A stretch of DNA of 64,000 nt from Vallitalea pronyensis (GCF_018141445.1 NZ_CP058649.1:949001-1013000), one strand, 5' to 3'; shown: positions 19,025-29,291, counted from the stretch's first letter. Program-made: numbers and translations. The notes: generated from the sequence alone by a model not told the origin.

Positions 19025-20122
19025 ATGACGTATAAAAAAAGAAGACAAAATAAAATAATAAAAAACATCCTATACATACTTAAGTGGATTTTACTGTTGC
19101 CTTGTATCCTGGTAGATTATCTTATTTGTTCTATTATTAGATTGAAAAGAAGGCGGTGCCCACATAACAAACAAGCAATGTTCATCGGTATAGGTATCCT
19201 AGTATTGAGTTGTGCCATGGTTTATTACATGTCAGGTAATGTTTTTTTTGGTATGCATAAAGAGAACAGTGTACCATCTGTAAGTGCTCATGAAGATAGC
19301 CACAATGATAAGCCCATGGATATGAAGAAAAAGGAATATGGTATACAGATAGGAGTAGATAAACCTTACAATCTGTTTATGCATGATATGGCAACACAAC
19401 ATAAGGAACTGACCAGTAGCACCTTTACAGATAGTCCAACAGATGCTCTGAATCAAGAGGTTAAGACCAATGATATGACTGTTAAAGAAAATCAGTCTAT
19501 AGATGACAATTTTTTTCAAAAGACATTATTCATAGGTAATTCAAGAACCAAGGGTCTTTATCTGGCTTCTGCACCAAAAGGGGCTACCTTTTATGCCCAT
19601 GAGGGATTATTGGTGAATAATGCTTTGACCAAAACATTTATTAAGCAGAAGGACAACCAGTTAAAAATATCTATACCAGAGGCTCTTAGTAAACAGTCAT
19701 TTGACAAGGTGTATCTGATGTTTGGCACCAATGAACTGGGTTGGGTATCTCTGGATACATTCATAAACTACTACCAAGATATCATAGACACCGTACAACA
19801 ACACAATGAAGATGCCACCATTTATGTACAAGCTATTTTACCTGTATCGGAAAAGAAATCAGAATCAACGACCATATATACCAATGATAATATTGTGAGA
19901 TTCAATGAGAAAATAATGACCATGTGTAAGGAGGAGAACATACATTATCTGGATACATGGGCAAGCGTCGCTAACGATAAAGGGGTCTTACCAGATGAGG
20001 CATCAACAGATGGCATTCATCTAAATAAGACCTATACAGAAATATGGCTTGATTATATTAGAAGGCATACAATCCAAGAAACATCAATTAAAATGAAGGA
20101 CAGAATGAAGCATGGTATTTAG
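19025..20122 (+). CDS. membrane-anchored SGNH/GDSL hydrolase-like protein
   Basis: A 365-residue protein with two N-terminal hydrophobic segments (about 16-36 and 51-70) and an extracytoplasmic SGNH domain: block I FIGNSRTKG (nucleophile Ser about residue 173), block III FGTNELGW (about 231), block V DGIHL (about 328). It likely acts on acyl groups of a surface polymer outside the membrane. ATG at 19025 is chosen for its GAGGGG ribosome-binding site. It overlaps the following MBOAT gene by 11 bases. Confidence 0.85.
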   Translation: MTYKKRRQNKIIKNILYILKWILLLPCILVDYLICSIIRLKRRRCPHNKQAMFIGIGILVLSCAMVYYMSGNVFFGMHKENSVPSVSAHEDSHNDKPMDMKKKEYGIQIGVDKPYNLFMHDMATQHKELTSSTFTDSPTDALNQEVKTNDMTVKENQSIDDNFFQKTLFIGNSRTKGLYLASAPKGATFYAHEGLLVNNALTKTFIKQKDNQLKISIPEALSKQSFDKVYLMFGTNELGWVSLDTFINYYQDIIDTVQQHNEDATIYVQAILPVSEKKSESTTIYTNDNIVRFNEKIMTMCKEENIHYLDTWASVANDKGVLPDEASTDGIHLNKTYTEIWLDYIRRHTIQETSIKMKDRMKHGI

Positions 20123-21530
20123 CAGTATTACGTTTATCTTTTACTTTTTACCTGTGGTACTGATGTTATATGTTATGGTACCTAAAAAAATGCGTAACCT
20201 TATCTTGTTTATGGTGAGCTTATTTTTTTATGCTTGGGGTGAACCCAAATATATTCTCATCATGTTGTTTTCTACCATGGTCGACTATACCAATGGCATA
20301 GTCATTGATAGGGCATTACAAAGAAATCAACAAACAAGAGGGAAGTTATTCTTAGCTCTATCCATGGTCATCAATATCGGATTACTAGGCGTATTTAAAT
20401 ATGGAAACTTTTTGATACATAATATGAATACTATTTTTGATTTATCCCTACATGCTCTAGATGTTGCATTACCCATTGGGATATCTTTCTACACATTTCA
20501 AACCATGTCCTATACCATTGATGTGTATAGAAGAAAAGTACCCGTACAAAAAAATATCATTGCCTTCGGCACTTACGTGACCCTCTTCCCTCAGTTAATC
20601 GCCGGCCCTATTGTTACCTATAGCAGTATTGCGAAACAAATGGTTGATCGAAAGGTGACCATTGAAACATTTTCTGACGGGGTTAGGCGCTTTATTATCG
20701 GTCTCGCTAAAAAAGTTCTCTTAGCTAATAACATTGGGTATCTGTTTGATACCATCCCCAATAGTCACTTACAAGAATTATCTGTAGCAACGGCTTGGCT
20801 TGGAATGATAGCTTATACCTTTCAAATATACTTTGACTTTTCAGGTTACTCGGATATGGCTATTGGCCTTGGGAAGATGTTCGGTTTTCATTTTAATGAG
20901 AATTTCAATTACCCCTATGTGTCTAGAAGTATAACCGAATTCTGGACAAGATGGCATATATCCCTTAGCTCATGGTTTCGTGAATATGTGTATATTCCTC
21001 TTGGGGGCAATAGAAAGGGATTCAGAATTCAAATGAGAAACATGGTCATTGTGTGGATGTTAACAGGCATTTGGCATGGTGCTTCTTGGAATTTTATTAT
21101 CTGGGGAATCTATTATGCCATCTTGTTAATCATTGAAAAACGATGGTTATTAGGTGTACTTCGTCGATTACCAAAGGTATGTTCACATCTATACACCATG
21201 TTGTTTGTCATACTGGGTTGGGCTATTTTTGCCTTCGATGACTGGCGGGTATTGAGTCAATATCTGCAAGGGATGTTTGGTATGCACCATCATGGCATTG
21301 TGGATCATGATTTTATCTATTACATGGCATCGTATAACAAGTTGATAGCTGTATTGTGCATGGCATCCACAAGCTATCCTAGACGTGTGGTTCAGCAGCT
21401 GTTTTTTCATACCCGCAGTTCCATATGCTGTGTTTTGGTGGAACCAATAGGCTTGGGAATGATGTTTATACTATCCATTGCCAATATTGTCAATGCATCT
21501 TATAACCCATTTCTGTACTTTAGGTTCTAA
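20112..21530 (+). CDS. MBOAT-family O-acyltransferase (AlgI/DltB-like)
   Basis: Multi-pass membrane acyltransferase of 472 residues that passes acyl groups across the membrane to extracellular sugars or polymers. It begins VFSSITFIFYFLPVVLMLYV, has the family segments FPQLIAGPIVTYSSI, YFDFSGYSDMAIGLGKMFGF, FWTRWHISLSSWFREYVYIP, and the catalytic His in TGIWHGASWNFIIWG (about residue 322). Coupled by overlap to the SGNH gene and followed by the DHHW gene, together resembling alginate-type O-acetylation sets. Confidence 0.92.
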   Translation: MVFSSITFIFYFLPVVLMLYVMVPKKMRNLILFMVSLFFYAWGEPKYILIMLFSTMVDYTNGIVIDRALQRNQQTRGKLFLALSMVINIGLLGVFKYGNFLIHNMNTIFDLSLHALDVALPIGISFYTFQTMSYTIDVYRRKVPVQKNIIAFGTYVTLFPQLIAGPIVTYSSIAKQMVDRKVTIETFSDGVRRFIIGLAKKVLLANNIGYLFDTIPNSHLQELSVATAWLGMIAYTFQIYFDFSGYSDMAIGLGKMFGFHFNENFNYPYVSRSITEFWTRWHISLSSWFREYVYIPLGGNRKGFRIQMRNMVIVWMLTGIWHGASWNFIIWGIYYAILLIIEKRWLLGVLRRLPKVCSHLYTMLFVILGWAIFAFDDWRVLSQYLQGMFGMHHHGIVDHDFIYYMASYNKLIAVLCMASTSYPRRVVQQLFFHTRSSICCVLVEPIGLGMMFILSIANIVNASYNPFLYFRF

Positions 21531-21545
21531 CGAAAGGAGGTCTAT

Positions 21546-22709
21546 ATGAAGCAAGCTATAAGCAATTGGATAGTCAGCATCATGTTTATTACAATCATTT
21601 TCAGTTTATCCCTAGCTACCCTGCTAAGTGACAAGAAGCTTTTCTCAGAAGAAGAAAACAGGTTTTTGAAACCATTGCCACAATTAACCTATGACCAATT
21701 CGTACATAATAACTTGACAAGGGCATATGATACCTATCTGAATGATCATTTTATCCATCGGTATCAATGGGTGAGGTTGAAGGTCACGACAGATTATCTT
21801 ATGGGGCGCAAAGAACATAACGGTATCTATCTATCCACAAAATATTTGGTTGAAAATGTTAAGGATAAAGGCAAATACTACAGTGACGACAACATACACC
21901 AGATGATTCAATTCTCTAAGAATGTGCCTGAGTCATCGGCTGTTTATTTTATGTTGATTCCATCAGCTTCTGCCATACAATCCTATAAAGTGCCTCCCAA
22001 TGCACATACCTTTAATCAATGGGCATTTATACAACAAACATATGGTCAGACAGAGCCTTACATGAACAATATAGGTATATACGATGATTTACTGTCCTAT
22101 AAACATGACTATATTTATTATCAAACAGACCACCACTGGACAATGGATGGCGCTTATATTGCATATAAGAGAATGGCTCAGGTCATGGATTTCACACCAG
22201 TTCCTTATGAAGATTTGGATGTAAAAACAGTGTCAAAGGATTTTAAAGGGTCACTGCATACCAAGAGTGGTTTTGATCATGTTCAATCCGATGTAATGAA
22301 GGCCATTGACCATGATAACATTGATGAATTTATCGTATACAATGGAGAGAATAAACAAACCCATGAAGGTATATATTTTGAAGCGTATCTTACAAAAAAA
22401 GATAAATATACCTATTTCTTAGGTATAAACCAGCCTAAAGTTACCATCAAAACCAAAACACCTTCTGATAGACAGTTACTTATATTTAAAGACTCCTATG
22501 CTCATTGTCTCGTGCCGTTCTTAACCTATACTTATGATAAGATTACCCTCATTGATATGCGTTATGTAAATTCAGATATCTTAAGTGATTTACAGTTATC
22601 AGACTACAATGACATCCTATTTATGTACAGTATTGATGTGATTCTAAATACCAAGAACACTTCAAAACTAACGTACATGTATAAATCTGCAAAAATGGGT
22701 GATGAGTAA
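21546..22709 (+). CDS. DHHW-motif (AlgJ/AlgX-like) acylation protein
   Basis: A 387-residue protein with an N-terminal membrane anchor (about 10-28). The DHHW motif lies at residues 195-198 (YYQTDHHWTMDGAY), and a Ser in the LLIFKDSYAHCLVPFLTYTY segment is the likely nucleophile of the SGNH-like fold. Such proteins partner MBOAT enzymes in extracellular O-acetylation. AAAGGAGG precedes the ATG. Last gene of the four-gene cluster; no obvious terminator follows. Confidence 0.88.
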   Translation: MKQAISNWIVSIMFITIIFSLSLATLLSDKKLFSEEENRFLKPLPQLTYDQFVHNNLTRAYDTYLNDHFIHRYQWVRLKVTTDYLMGRKEHNGIYLSTKYLVENVKDKGKYYSDDNIHQMIQFSKNVPESSAVYFMLIPSASAIQSYKVPPNAHTFNQWAFIQQTYGQTEPYMNNIGIYDDLLSYKHDYIYYQTDHHWTMDGAYIAYKRMAQVMDFTPVPYEDLDVKTVSKDFKGSLHTKSGFDHVQSDVMKAIDHDNIDEFIVYNGENKQTHEGIYFEAYLTKKDKYTYFLGINQPKVTIKTKTPSDRQLLIFKDSYAHCLVPFLTYTYDKITLIDMRYVNSDILSDLQLSDYNDILFMYSIDVILNTKNTSKLTYMYKSAKMGDE

Positions 22710-22788
22710 CCTGCAATTTATGTCGTAATGTAGGGTAGAAAGATGGATGCAATTTAAATAAAATAATGGTAATTGATTACCAAAGTGT

Positions 22789-22815
22789 TATATAAAAATA
22801 CCAATATGCCGATAT
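22789..22815 (+). promoter_or_regulatory. candidate sigma-D (flagellar) promoter for the chemoreceptor
   Basis: GCCGATAT at 22808-22815 is the sigma-D/sigma-28 -10 motif. The -35 at the expected distance is only TATA (22789-22792); TAAA occurs at 22793-22796, four bases too close. It lies 145 bases before a chemoreceptor gene, the expected kind of target, which raises plausibility. Confidence 0.5.
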
Positions 22816-22960
22816 AGTATAGAGATAATTTACATCTAATAACAAATTATGGGATAAAAGTCTCAAAAGAAACAATATATTTGCATAAACATGCATAAGA
22901 TAGTATAATGTAGTAAAATGTAAATTATGGAAATTTCTATGAGAGGGTAGGTGTTTTTAA

Positions 22961-25138
22961 GTGAAGCAGAAACGTAAGCCGCCAAAGCTAAAGTTCGCGA
23001 AAAAAACAAAAAAAGTGAAAGAGCCAAAAGTAAAGAAAATCACTAAATCTTCTAAAAAAACAATGAAAAAAGTAAAAGAGAAAAAAGAGAAACGCACACG
23101 GGATATGAAGGATGTTACAAACTATGATAAAGCTATTCAGGAAAGATTACCTCTAAAGGTGAAACTCATGCTGTCCCATACTATCATGGCTATCTTACCG
23201 ATACTCATCGTAGCATTGGTGATCTTATCACAAGTAAGAAAAGGCGTAACCAATCAAGTGGGTAGCCAAAATGAAAAGCTGGTAACCAGCATTAGCATGA
23301 ATATTAATATGAAACTGGACGAAATGGAGAATATATCCATGGTGATCATGGGCGATGACTCCTTAATGAAAGCAGTTAGTAAGACAGAAGCGGATTATGA
23401 AAACTTGTTTGATATGATAAAAGAACGGGAAAGTCTCATTAACGAAAAACTTTTCTCTGTTCATTATTCCAACTACAACATTGAAAACATTTTAATTCTC
23501 AAGAGAAATGAAACCATTTCTTCAAAATCAGCCAAAGATCAAATAGAAGAAGGATTTTTTGAAAGCGAAGCCTATGAACAAGTCAATGCAGCAAAGGGCA
23601 GAGCAGTATGGTTTAGTAACTTTGGTCAAAATAAAGACAGTGTCTACATCATGCGAAAGCTATCTCGGATGTCAACAGCTGAAGAAATTGGTATATTAGT
23701 TATTGAAGTCAAGAAATCCTATATCGCGGAAGCATTTAATCTGTTAGATGATGAAGTGGATGGTTACTTACTCTGTGACCAAGGATTGATTATTGATCAC
23801 AGCCATAATGAAAACATTGGTGAGAAGTTCGCCGACTTTTCAGAAATTACAAGTAGAATAACCGAAGATAGTAAGGTTGGAGACTTTATGCAAAAAGGTA
23901 AGATGACAGCTTATGCCATGAGTAAGAACAATTGGTATTTCGTTGAACAAGTACCGACAAACAAGTTCTTAGGTCTCATCCAATCCATAACAGGGGTTAT
24001 TGTATGGTTATGTGTCCTTATTTGTGTTTTAGCAGCTATCATCGCCTTTATTGTATCCATGAATATTTCTTATCCTATTCGCTACATTCAAAAGAAAATG
24101 AAGCTAGTAGAAGAAGGCGATTTAACAGCAGTATCCAATATAAAAGGTAAACACGATATGGGACAACTCTCCAAGAGTTATAATGCCATGTTAGACAGTA
24201 CCAAGAAATTAATCCTTAACACCCAAGGTTTAACACAAGTAGTCGCAACAAATTCATCAGAAGTATCCAGCATTGCTCAACATTCAGCGGCAGGCTCCAG
24301 AGAAGTCATGGTAGCCGTAGAATCTGTATCACAAGGTGCCATGGAACAAGCAACAGATGCAGAGAGAGCTGCGAGTGTTGTCCAAGCATTAGTAGGCAAA
24401 GTAAACGATACTGAAAATTACTTCAACAATGTTGTGGAAGCAACCAACAATACCAAAGAAATTAGTGTTGAAGCAGCAAGTATTATCACGGAGTTAAATG
24501 AGAGTACAGCAGAATCCAGTGAGTTATCAGGGCATATCAAATCAGATATCAGTGAACTAGTGGATAAGTTCCAAGAAATACTGAAGATCATTGGATTAAT
24601 CGATGGTATCAGTGAGCAATCTAATCTATTAGCCCTCAATGCCGCCATAGAAGCAGCACAAGCAGGGGAAGCAGGAAGAGGCTTTGCTGTTGTTGCCGAT
24701 GAAGTAAGAAAACTTGCCGTACAATCAAAAGACGCCGCTAGAGATATATCAACCATCGTAAAAAAAGTGCATCAAGCAACCAATAAAACAGCCCAAATGA
24801 TAGAAGATGGCAGCGACATCTACACAAGACAACAACAAGCAGTTCGTAAAACAGATGATGCATTTAACCTTATTGTCTATAACATGGATGCTATAAAAGA
24901 AAAAGTTGAACAAGTATTCGCCATGTTATCTGGATTAGAAGAAACCCAGAACGAAGCCATTGACTCCATAACCAGCATCGCATCCATTGCTCAAGAATCA
25001 GCCGCAGCCATCGAAGAAGTCTTAGCCACTGGCGAAGAGCAAACATCATCAGCAGAACAATTAGTACAGATGTCCAACGAACTAACAGGCGTTATTCAAG
25101 ATATGAACAAAAGCCTAGAAGGATTTAAAATCAAATAA
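22961..25138 (+). CDS. methyl-accepting chemotaxis protein with Lys-rich N-terminus
   Basis: A 725-residue receptor: a cytoplasmic N-terminal extension of about 70 residues with dozens of Lys, TM1 about 70-90, extracellular sensor (Cache-like) to about 340, TM2 about 345-370, HAMP about 370-425, then the signalling coiled coil with the hairpin tip [20 protein letters not shown] at about 552. The GTG start has GAGGGTAGG upstream. The 3' end has A/C-biased third positions (47 of the last 58 codons), matching the bias around the palindrome that follows. Confidence 0.93.
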   Translation: MKQKRKPPKLKFAKKTKKVKEPKVKKITKSSKKTMKKVKEKKEKRTRDMKDVTNYDKAIQERLPLKVKLMLSHTIMAILPILIVALVILSQVRKGVTNQVGSQNEKLVTSISMNINMKLDEMENISMVIMGDDSLMKAVSKTEADYENLFDMIKERESLINEKLFSVHYSNYNIENILILKRNETISSKSAKDQIEEGFFESEAYEQVNAAKGRAVWFSNFGQNKDSVYIMRKLSRMSTAEEIGILVIEVKKSYIAEAFNLLDDEVDGYLLCDQGLIIDHSHNENIGEKFADFSEITSRITEDSKVGDFMQKGKMTAYAMSKNNWYFVEQVPTNKFLGLIQSITGVIVWLCVLICVLAAIIAFIVSMNISYPIRYIQKKMKLVEEGDLTAVSNIKGKHDMGQLSKSYNAMLDSTKKLILNTQGLTQVVATNSSEVSSIAQHSAAGSREVMVAVESVSQGAMEQATDAERAASVVQALVGKVNDTENYFNNVVEATNNTKEISVEAASIITELNESTAESSELSGHIKSDISELVDKFQEILKIIGLIDGISEQSNLLALNAAIEAAQAGEAGRGFAVVADEVRKLAVQSKDAARDISTIVKKVHQATNKTAQMIEDGSDIYTRQQQAVRKTDDAFNLIVYNMDAIKEKVEQVFAMLSGLEETQNEAIDSITSIASIAQESAAAIEEVLATGEEQTSSAEQLVQMSNELTGVIQDMNKSLEGFKIK

Positions 25139-25190
25139 TCAGTCTACATATACATAAAACAATAACATCTATCATTTAAAAGTTAACGAC

Positions 25191-25287
25191 AAAACAAGAG
25201 AAGCTACCCTCAACTATCATGTTAATGTAAAGGAAAATTACCTTTCCAGAAACTATACATGGTACTTGAGACGTAGCTTCTTGTTTT
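25191..25287 (+). terminator. long hairpin after the chemoreceptor gene, possible terminator
   Basis: AAAACAAGAGAAGCTAC (25191-25207) pairs with GTAGCTTCTTGTTTT (25273-25287) with a two-base bulge, and inner segments CTCAA/TTGAG and AAGG/CCTT continue the fold. The 3' arm ends in TTGTTTTACTT, giving a terminator-like U-rich tail. It lacks the ends and loop of the 217-bp family. Confidence 0.5.
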
Positions 25288-25338
25288 ACTTAAAACAAGA
25301 GTTGTGAAGTGCAGGCACTATCCCCCGCCCACTCAAAC

Positions 25339-25555
25339 TAGCCAAGTAGGTGAAGGGGTATCACAAATCCGTGATATTTAAATAATTGTTAGAAAACCTT
25401 ATCCCATGGAAAAATAGCTTCCGTTAAAAAACTTAACATGTTTGACCGAAGGGAGTTTTAAGTTTTAGGAAGCTATTTTTCCAGGGGATATAGATTTTCT
25501 TCAATTATTTAACCTGAACAGATTTTTGATACCCCTTCACCTACGAATGTCTTGC
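25339..25555 (+). repeat. 217-bp palindromic element, copy B (forward orientation)
   Basis: Conserved ends TAGCCAAGTA (25339-25348) and TACGAATGTCTTGC (25542-25555). The outer arms 25346-25363 and 25527-25544 are perfectly complementary over 18 bases. A long inner stem includes TGGAAAAATAGCTTCC on the left and its complement on the right. The apical loop carries GACCGAAGGGAGTTTTAAG at 25444-25462, preceded by CGTTAAAAAACTTAA. Stem sequences differ from copies A and C while pairing is kept, which is covariation. No ORF inside; no target duplication seen. Confidence 0.87.
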
Positions 25556-25713
25556 ACCACACCCAAATTAAAACAAAATATTATGTTTTATGTTCTTCTC
25601 CATTGCCTAACCCTCCAAAAATATGATAAAATATGAAAGATAAAAAAGATTAATCATGTTACTTTTACATAAATTACAAATCCCCCCAACACCACAAAGC
25701 GAGGTGATTCAAA

Positions 25714-28700
25714 ATGACCCACACACAACAGCAATTACCCTTTACACACTTACACGTACATACTGAATACAGTCTCCTAGACGGATCAAGCAAAATAAAA
25801 GAATTAATTGCTATGACAAAAGACTTGGGCATGGATAGCATTGCCATTACAGACCATGGCGTCATGTATGGTGTCATTGATTTTTATAGAGAAGCAATTG
25901 CCAATGATATTAAACCCATTATAGGTTGTGAAGTCTACGTTGCAGCCAGGAAACGAACAGACAAGGACCCCCAACTGGACGCATCATCCTATCATTTGGT
26001 CTTACTAGCAGAAAACAATACGGGCTACCAAAACTTAATGAAGCTAGTATCCATAGGCTTTGTAGAAGGCTTTTATTATAAACCAAGAATCGACCTGGAA
26101 CTATTGGAACAATATAATGAAGGTATCATTGCTTTAAGCGCATGCCTAGGTGGTCATGTACAAAATAAGATATTGACAGTCTCTTATGATAAAGCCAAAG
26201 AAGTAGCTCTCAATTACCAGCGTATTATGGGCGAAGGCAACTTTTTCTTAGAGCTGCAAGATCATGGCTATAAAGAGCAAAAGCAAGTCAATCAAGAACT
26301 TGTGCGTATGAGCAAGGAAACAGGTATTCCACTAGTGGCAACCAATGATATTCATTATACCTATAAAGAAGACCAAGCAGCACATGATATTCTCTTGTGT
26401 ATTCAAACCAATAAAAAGGTCAATGACGAAGACCGTATGCGCTATAAAGGCGGACAATTCTATCTTAAATCACCAGATGAAATGTACGAGCTGTTCCCTT
26501 ACGCTAAGGACGCTCTTAAGAATACATATGATATAGCACAACGTTGTCACGTGGATTTTGAATTTGGTGTAACCAAATTACCCAAATATGATATACCTGA
26601 AGGCTATGATGCCAGTTCTTATCTTAGAAAACTCTGTACAGAAGGATTGCATGCCCGTTATTCAGACCCAACAGACGACATAAAAGAACGCCTGGAATAT
26701 GAACTGTCTGTTATTGAAGAAATGGGCTATGTGGATTATTTTCTCATTGTCTGGGATTTTATAAAATATGCCAAGGACCATGATATTATGGTTGGCCCAG
26801 GAAGAGGTTCAGCCGCAGGAAGTATTGTAGCCTATGCACTACGGATTACAGATATTGACCCGATTAAATACAACTTGATTTTTGAGCGATTCTTAAACCC
26901 AGATCGTGTCAGCATGCCAGATATCGATATTGACTTTTGCTATGAACGGCGTCAAGAAGTCATTGACTATGTGGTAGAAAAATACGGTGAGGAAAAAGTA
27001 GCTCAGATTATTACCTTTGGAACAATGGCAGCAAGAGCCGTTATAAGGGATGTAGGTAGAGCCCTTGACTTACCTTATGCTCAAGTGGATAAGGTAGCGA
27101 AGATGATACCTTTTGAGTTGGGCATCACCATTGGAAAGGCCCTTAAGATTAATCGTGAACTGGCCGACATCTATAACGAAGACGAGGAAACAAAATACTT
27201 ATTGGACATGTCCATGCGTTTGGAGGGTCTTCCAAGGCATAGTTCTACCCATGCAGCAGGGGTTGTAATCTGTCAAGAACCTGTTATGGAATATGTACCT
27301 CTTAATGCTAACGATGGTGCTATCACCACCCAATTTACCATGACTACCCTAGAAGAATTAGGGCTTCTAAAAATGGATTTCTTAGGCCTTAGAACCCTAA
27401 CTGTCATTCAAAATGCAGTAAAACTCATTAAACATAGAGGCATTGAGATTGATATCGACCACATGGATTATCATGATGCAGCTGTATATGAGCTGATTGG
27501 TTCCGGTAAAACAGAAGGTATATTCCAACTTGAGAGTGCAGGCATGAAGAATTTCATGAAAGAGTTGAAACCCAATTCTTTAGAAGACATCATTGCAGGG
27601 GTATCCTTATATCGACCAGGACCTATGGATTTCATTCCAAAATACATTAAAGGCAGGCATAGTCAGGGCAACATTGAATACACTTGCCCAGAGCTTGAGC
27701 CTATTTTGCAGCCTACTTATGGGTGTATTGTCTATCAGGAACAAGTGATGCAGATTGTTCGGGACCTAGCAGGCTATACCTTGGGGCGAAGTGATATATT
27801 ACGTCGTGCCATGTCTAAGAAAAAAGCCAAGGTCATGGAAAAAGAAAGAAAGAATTTCATCTATGGCAATGAAGAAGAGCAGGTTATCGGATGTATTAAC
27901 AATGGTATTAGTGAGAAAGTTGCCAACCAAATCTACGATGAAATGATCGATTTTGCTAAGTATGCCTTTAACAAATCCCACGCGGCTTGCTATGCGGTAG
28001 TGGCTTATCAGACTGCTTGGCTCAAAAAATATTATCCCGTTGAATTCATGGCGGCGCTCCTCACATCCGTCATGTATCACGGATCAAAAGTATCCGAATA
28101 TATAGGTACCTGTAGGCATATGGACATTGCTTTATTGCCACCGGATGTTAATGAAGGTTACGCTAATTTCTCCGTATCAGACGGGAAAATACGTTATGGT
28201 TTAGCAGCCATTAAGAATGTTGGAAGAGGCGCCATTAAAGGTCTGGTAGCAGAACGTAAAGCCAATGGACCCTTTGAGAGTATAACAGATTTTTGTGAAC
28301 GTCTGGGCAGTGAAATCAATAAGCGTATGTTAGAGAGTTTAATTAAAGCAGGAGCTTTTGATTCATTAAATGGCTCACGTAAACAGTACATGCATGCTTA
28401 TAAAGCCATTATGGACAGCATCATGCAGACTAAAAAGCGAAGCATTGAAGGCCAGATTAATCTTTTTGACTTTGCATCATCAGAAGGTGAAGACCATACC
28501 TCCTTTGAAGAACAACTACCCGATGTAGGCGAGTTTCCTGAGGAAGCCTTGCTCACCCATGAAAAAGAGGTATTGGGTATCTACTTAAGTGGACATCCTC
28601 TTGATAAACACAAAGAAGCCATAGAAGAATTAACCAATGTGAGGAGCCTTGATTTTATTTATGATGAGGACGAGAGTTCGCCCAATAAGTTGTATGATGG

Positions 28701-29205
28701 TCAAGATGTAACCATTGGAGGTATGATTACCACCAAGACGATTAAAACAACCCGTAACAATAAGATGATGGCTTTTATATCATTGGAAGACTTATACGGT
28801 GTGGTAGAAATCATTATATTTCCTAATGATTATGAAAGAAACAAGGACGTTCTTACAGAAGATGCTAAGATTTTTATAAAAGGTAGAGTGAGCCTTGTGG
28901 AAGAACAAGACTCAAAGATTATTCTACAGAAACTCATACCCTTTGATAGAATTAACCAGAGCCTTTATCTAAAAGTAAAAGACTTTGAAACCTATCAAAT
29001 GTTAGAAAGCAAGCTGGTAAAACAACTTGATGCATATAAAGGCTCAAATCAAGTTATCATATACTTAGAAAAAGAAAAAACAGCAAAACAATGGGATATC
29101 ACATCTGGTGTCCTTATAGAGAAGGTTCTATTGGATGAATTAAAATTGATTTTAGGTGAAGAATGTGTTAAGGTTAAAAGAACATTAGGACATAAACAAA
29201 GATAG
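25714..29205 (+). CDS. dnaE: DNA polymerase III alpha subunit, DnaE type
   Basis: Replicative polymerase of 1163 residues. PHP domain at the N-terminus (HLHVHTEYSLLDG, residues 12-24), C-family palm with catalytic aspartates D403 and D405 (MPDIDIDF) and D555 (KMDFLGL), helix-hairpin-helix and OB fold (about 980-1060, DVTIGGMITTKTIKTTRNNK). GAGGTGA precedes the ATG. Firmicutes usually pair DnaE with PolC, which is not in this window. The first 30 codons share the A/C third-position bias of the adjacent palindrome, then it fades. Confidence 0.96.
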   Translation: MTHTQQQLPFTHLHVHTEYSLLDGSSKIKELIAMTKDLGMDSIAITDHGVMYGVIDFYREAIANDIKPIIGCEVYVAARKRTDKDPQLDASSYHLVLLAENNTGYQNLMKLVSIGFVEGFYYKPRIDLELLEQYNEGIIALSACLGGHVQNKILTVSYDKAKEVALNYQRIMGEGNFFLELQDHGYKEQKQVNQELVRMSKETGIPLVATNDIHYTYKEDQAAHDILLCIQTNKKVNDEDRMRYKGGQFYLKSPDEMYELFPYAKDALKNTYDIAQRCHVDFEFGVTKLPKYDIPEGYDASSYLRKLCTEGLHARYSDPTDDIKERLEYELSVIEEMGYVDYFLIVWDFIKYAKDHDIMVGPGRGSAAGSIVAYALRITDIDPIKYNLIFERFLNPDRVSMPDIDIDFCYERRQEVIDYVVEKYGEEKVAQIITFGTMAARAVIRDVGRALDLPYAQVDKVAKMIPFELGITIGKALKINRELADIYNEDEETKYLLDMSMRLEGLPRHSSTHAAGVVICQEPVMEYVPLNANDGAITTQFTMTTLEELGLLKMDFLGLRTLTVIQNAVKLIKHRGIEIDIDHMDYHDAAVYELIGSGKTEGIFQLESAGMKNFMKELKPNSLEDIIAGVSLYRPGPMDFIPKYIKGRHSQGNIEYTCPELEPILQPTYGCIVYQEQVMQIVRDLAGYTLGRSDILRRAMSKKKAKVMEKERKNFIYGNEEEQVIGCINNGISEKVANQIYDEMIDFAKYAFNKSHAACYAVVAYQTAWLKKYYPVEFMAALLTSVMYHGSKVSEYIGTCRHMDIALLPPDVNEGYANFSVSDGKIRYGLAAIKNVGRGAIKGLVAERKANGPFESITDFCERLGSEINKRMLESLIKAGAFDSLNGSRKQYMHAYKAIMDSIMQTKKRSIEGQINLFDFASSEGEDHTSFEEQLPDVGEFPEEALLTHEKEVLGIYLSGHPLDKHKEAIEELTNVRSLDFIYDEDESSPNKLYDGQDVTIGGMITTKTIKTTRNNKMMAFISLEDLYGVVEIIIFPNDYERNKDVLTEDAKIFIKGRVSLVEEQDSKIILQKLIPFDRINQSLYLKVKDFETYQMLESKLVKQLDAYKGSNQVIIYLEKEKTAKQWDITSGVLIEKVLLDELKLILGEECVKVKRTLGHKQR

Positions 29206-29291
29206 AAATGAACACATACGTCGATAGGACCATTGTAAATGACCATATAAAATAATGAAAACTCAAATACATGTTACATGGAGGTAAAGAA

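Larger units (their letters stand above)
25139..25713 (+). other. A/C-biased intergenic region with two hairpin elements
   Basis: 575 bp between the chemoreceptor and dnaE. It holds a 97-base imperfect hairpin (25191-25287) and palindromic element copy B (25339-25555). Outside these the + strand is poor in G. No ORF with a ribosome-binding site is visible apart from the start of dnaE. Confidence 0.65.
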
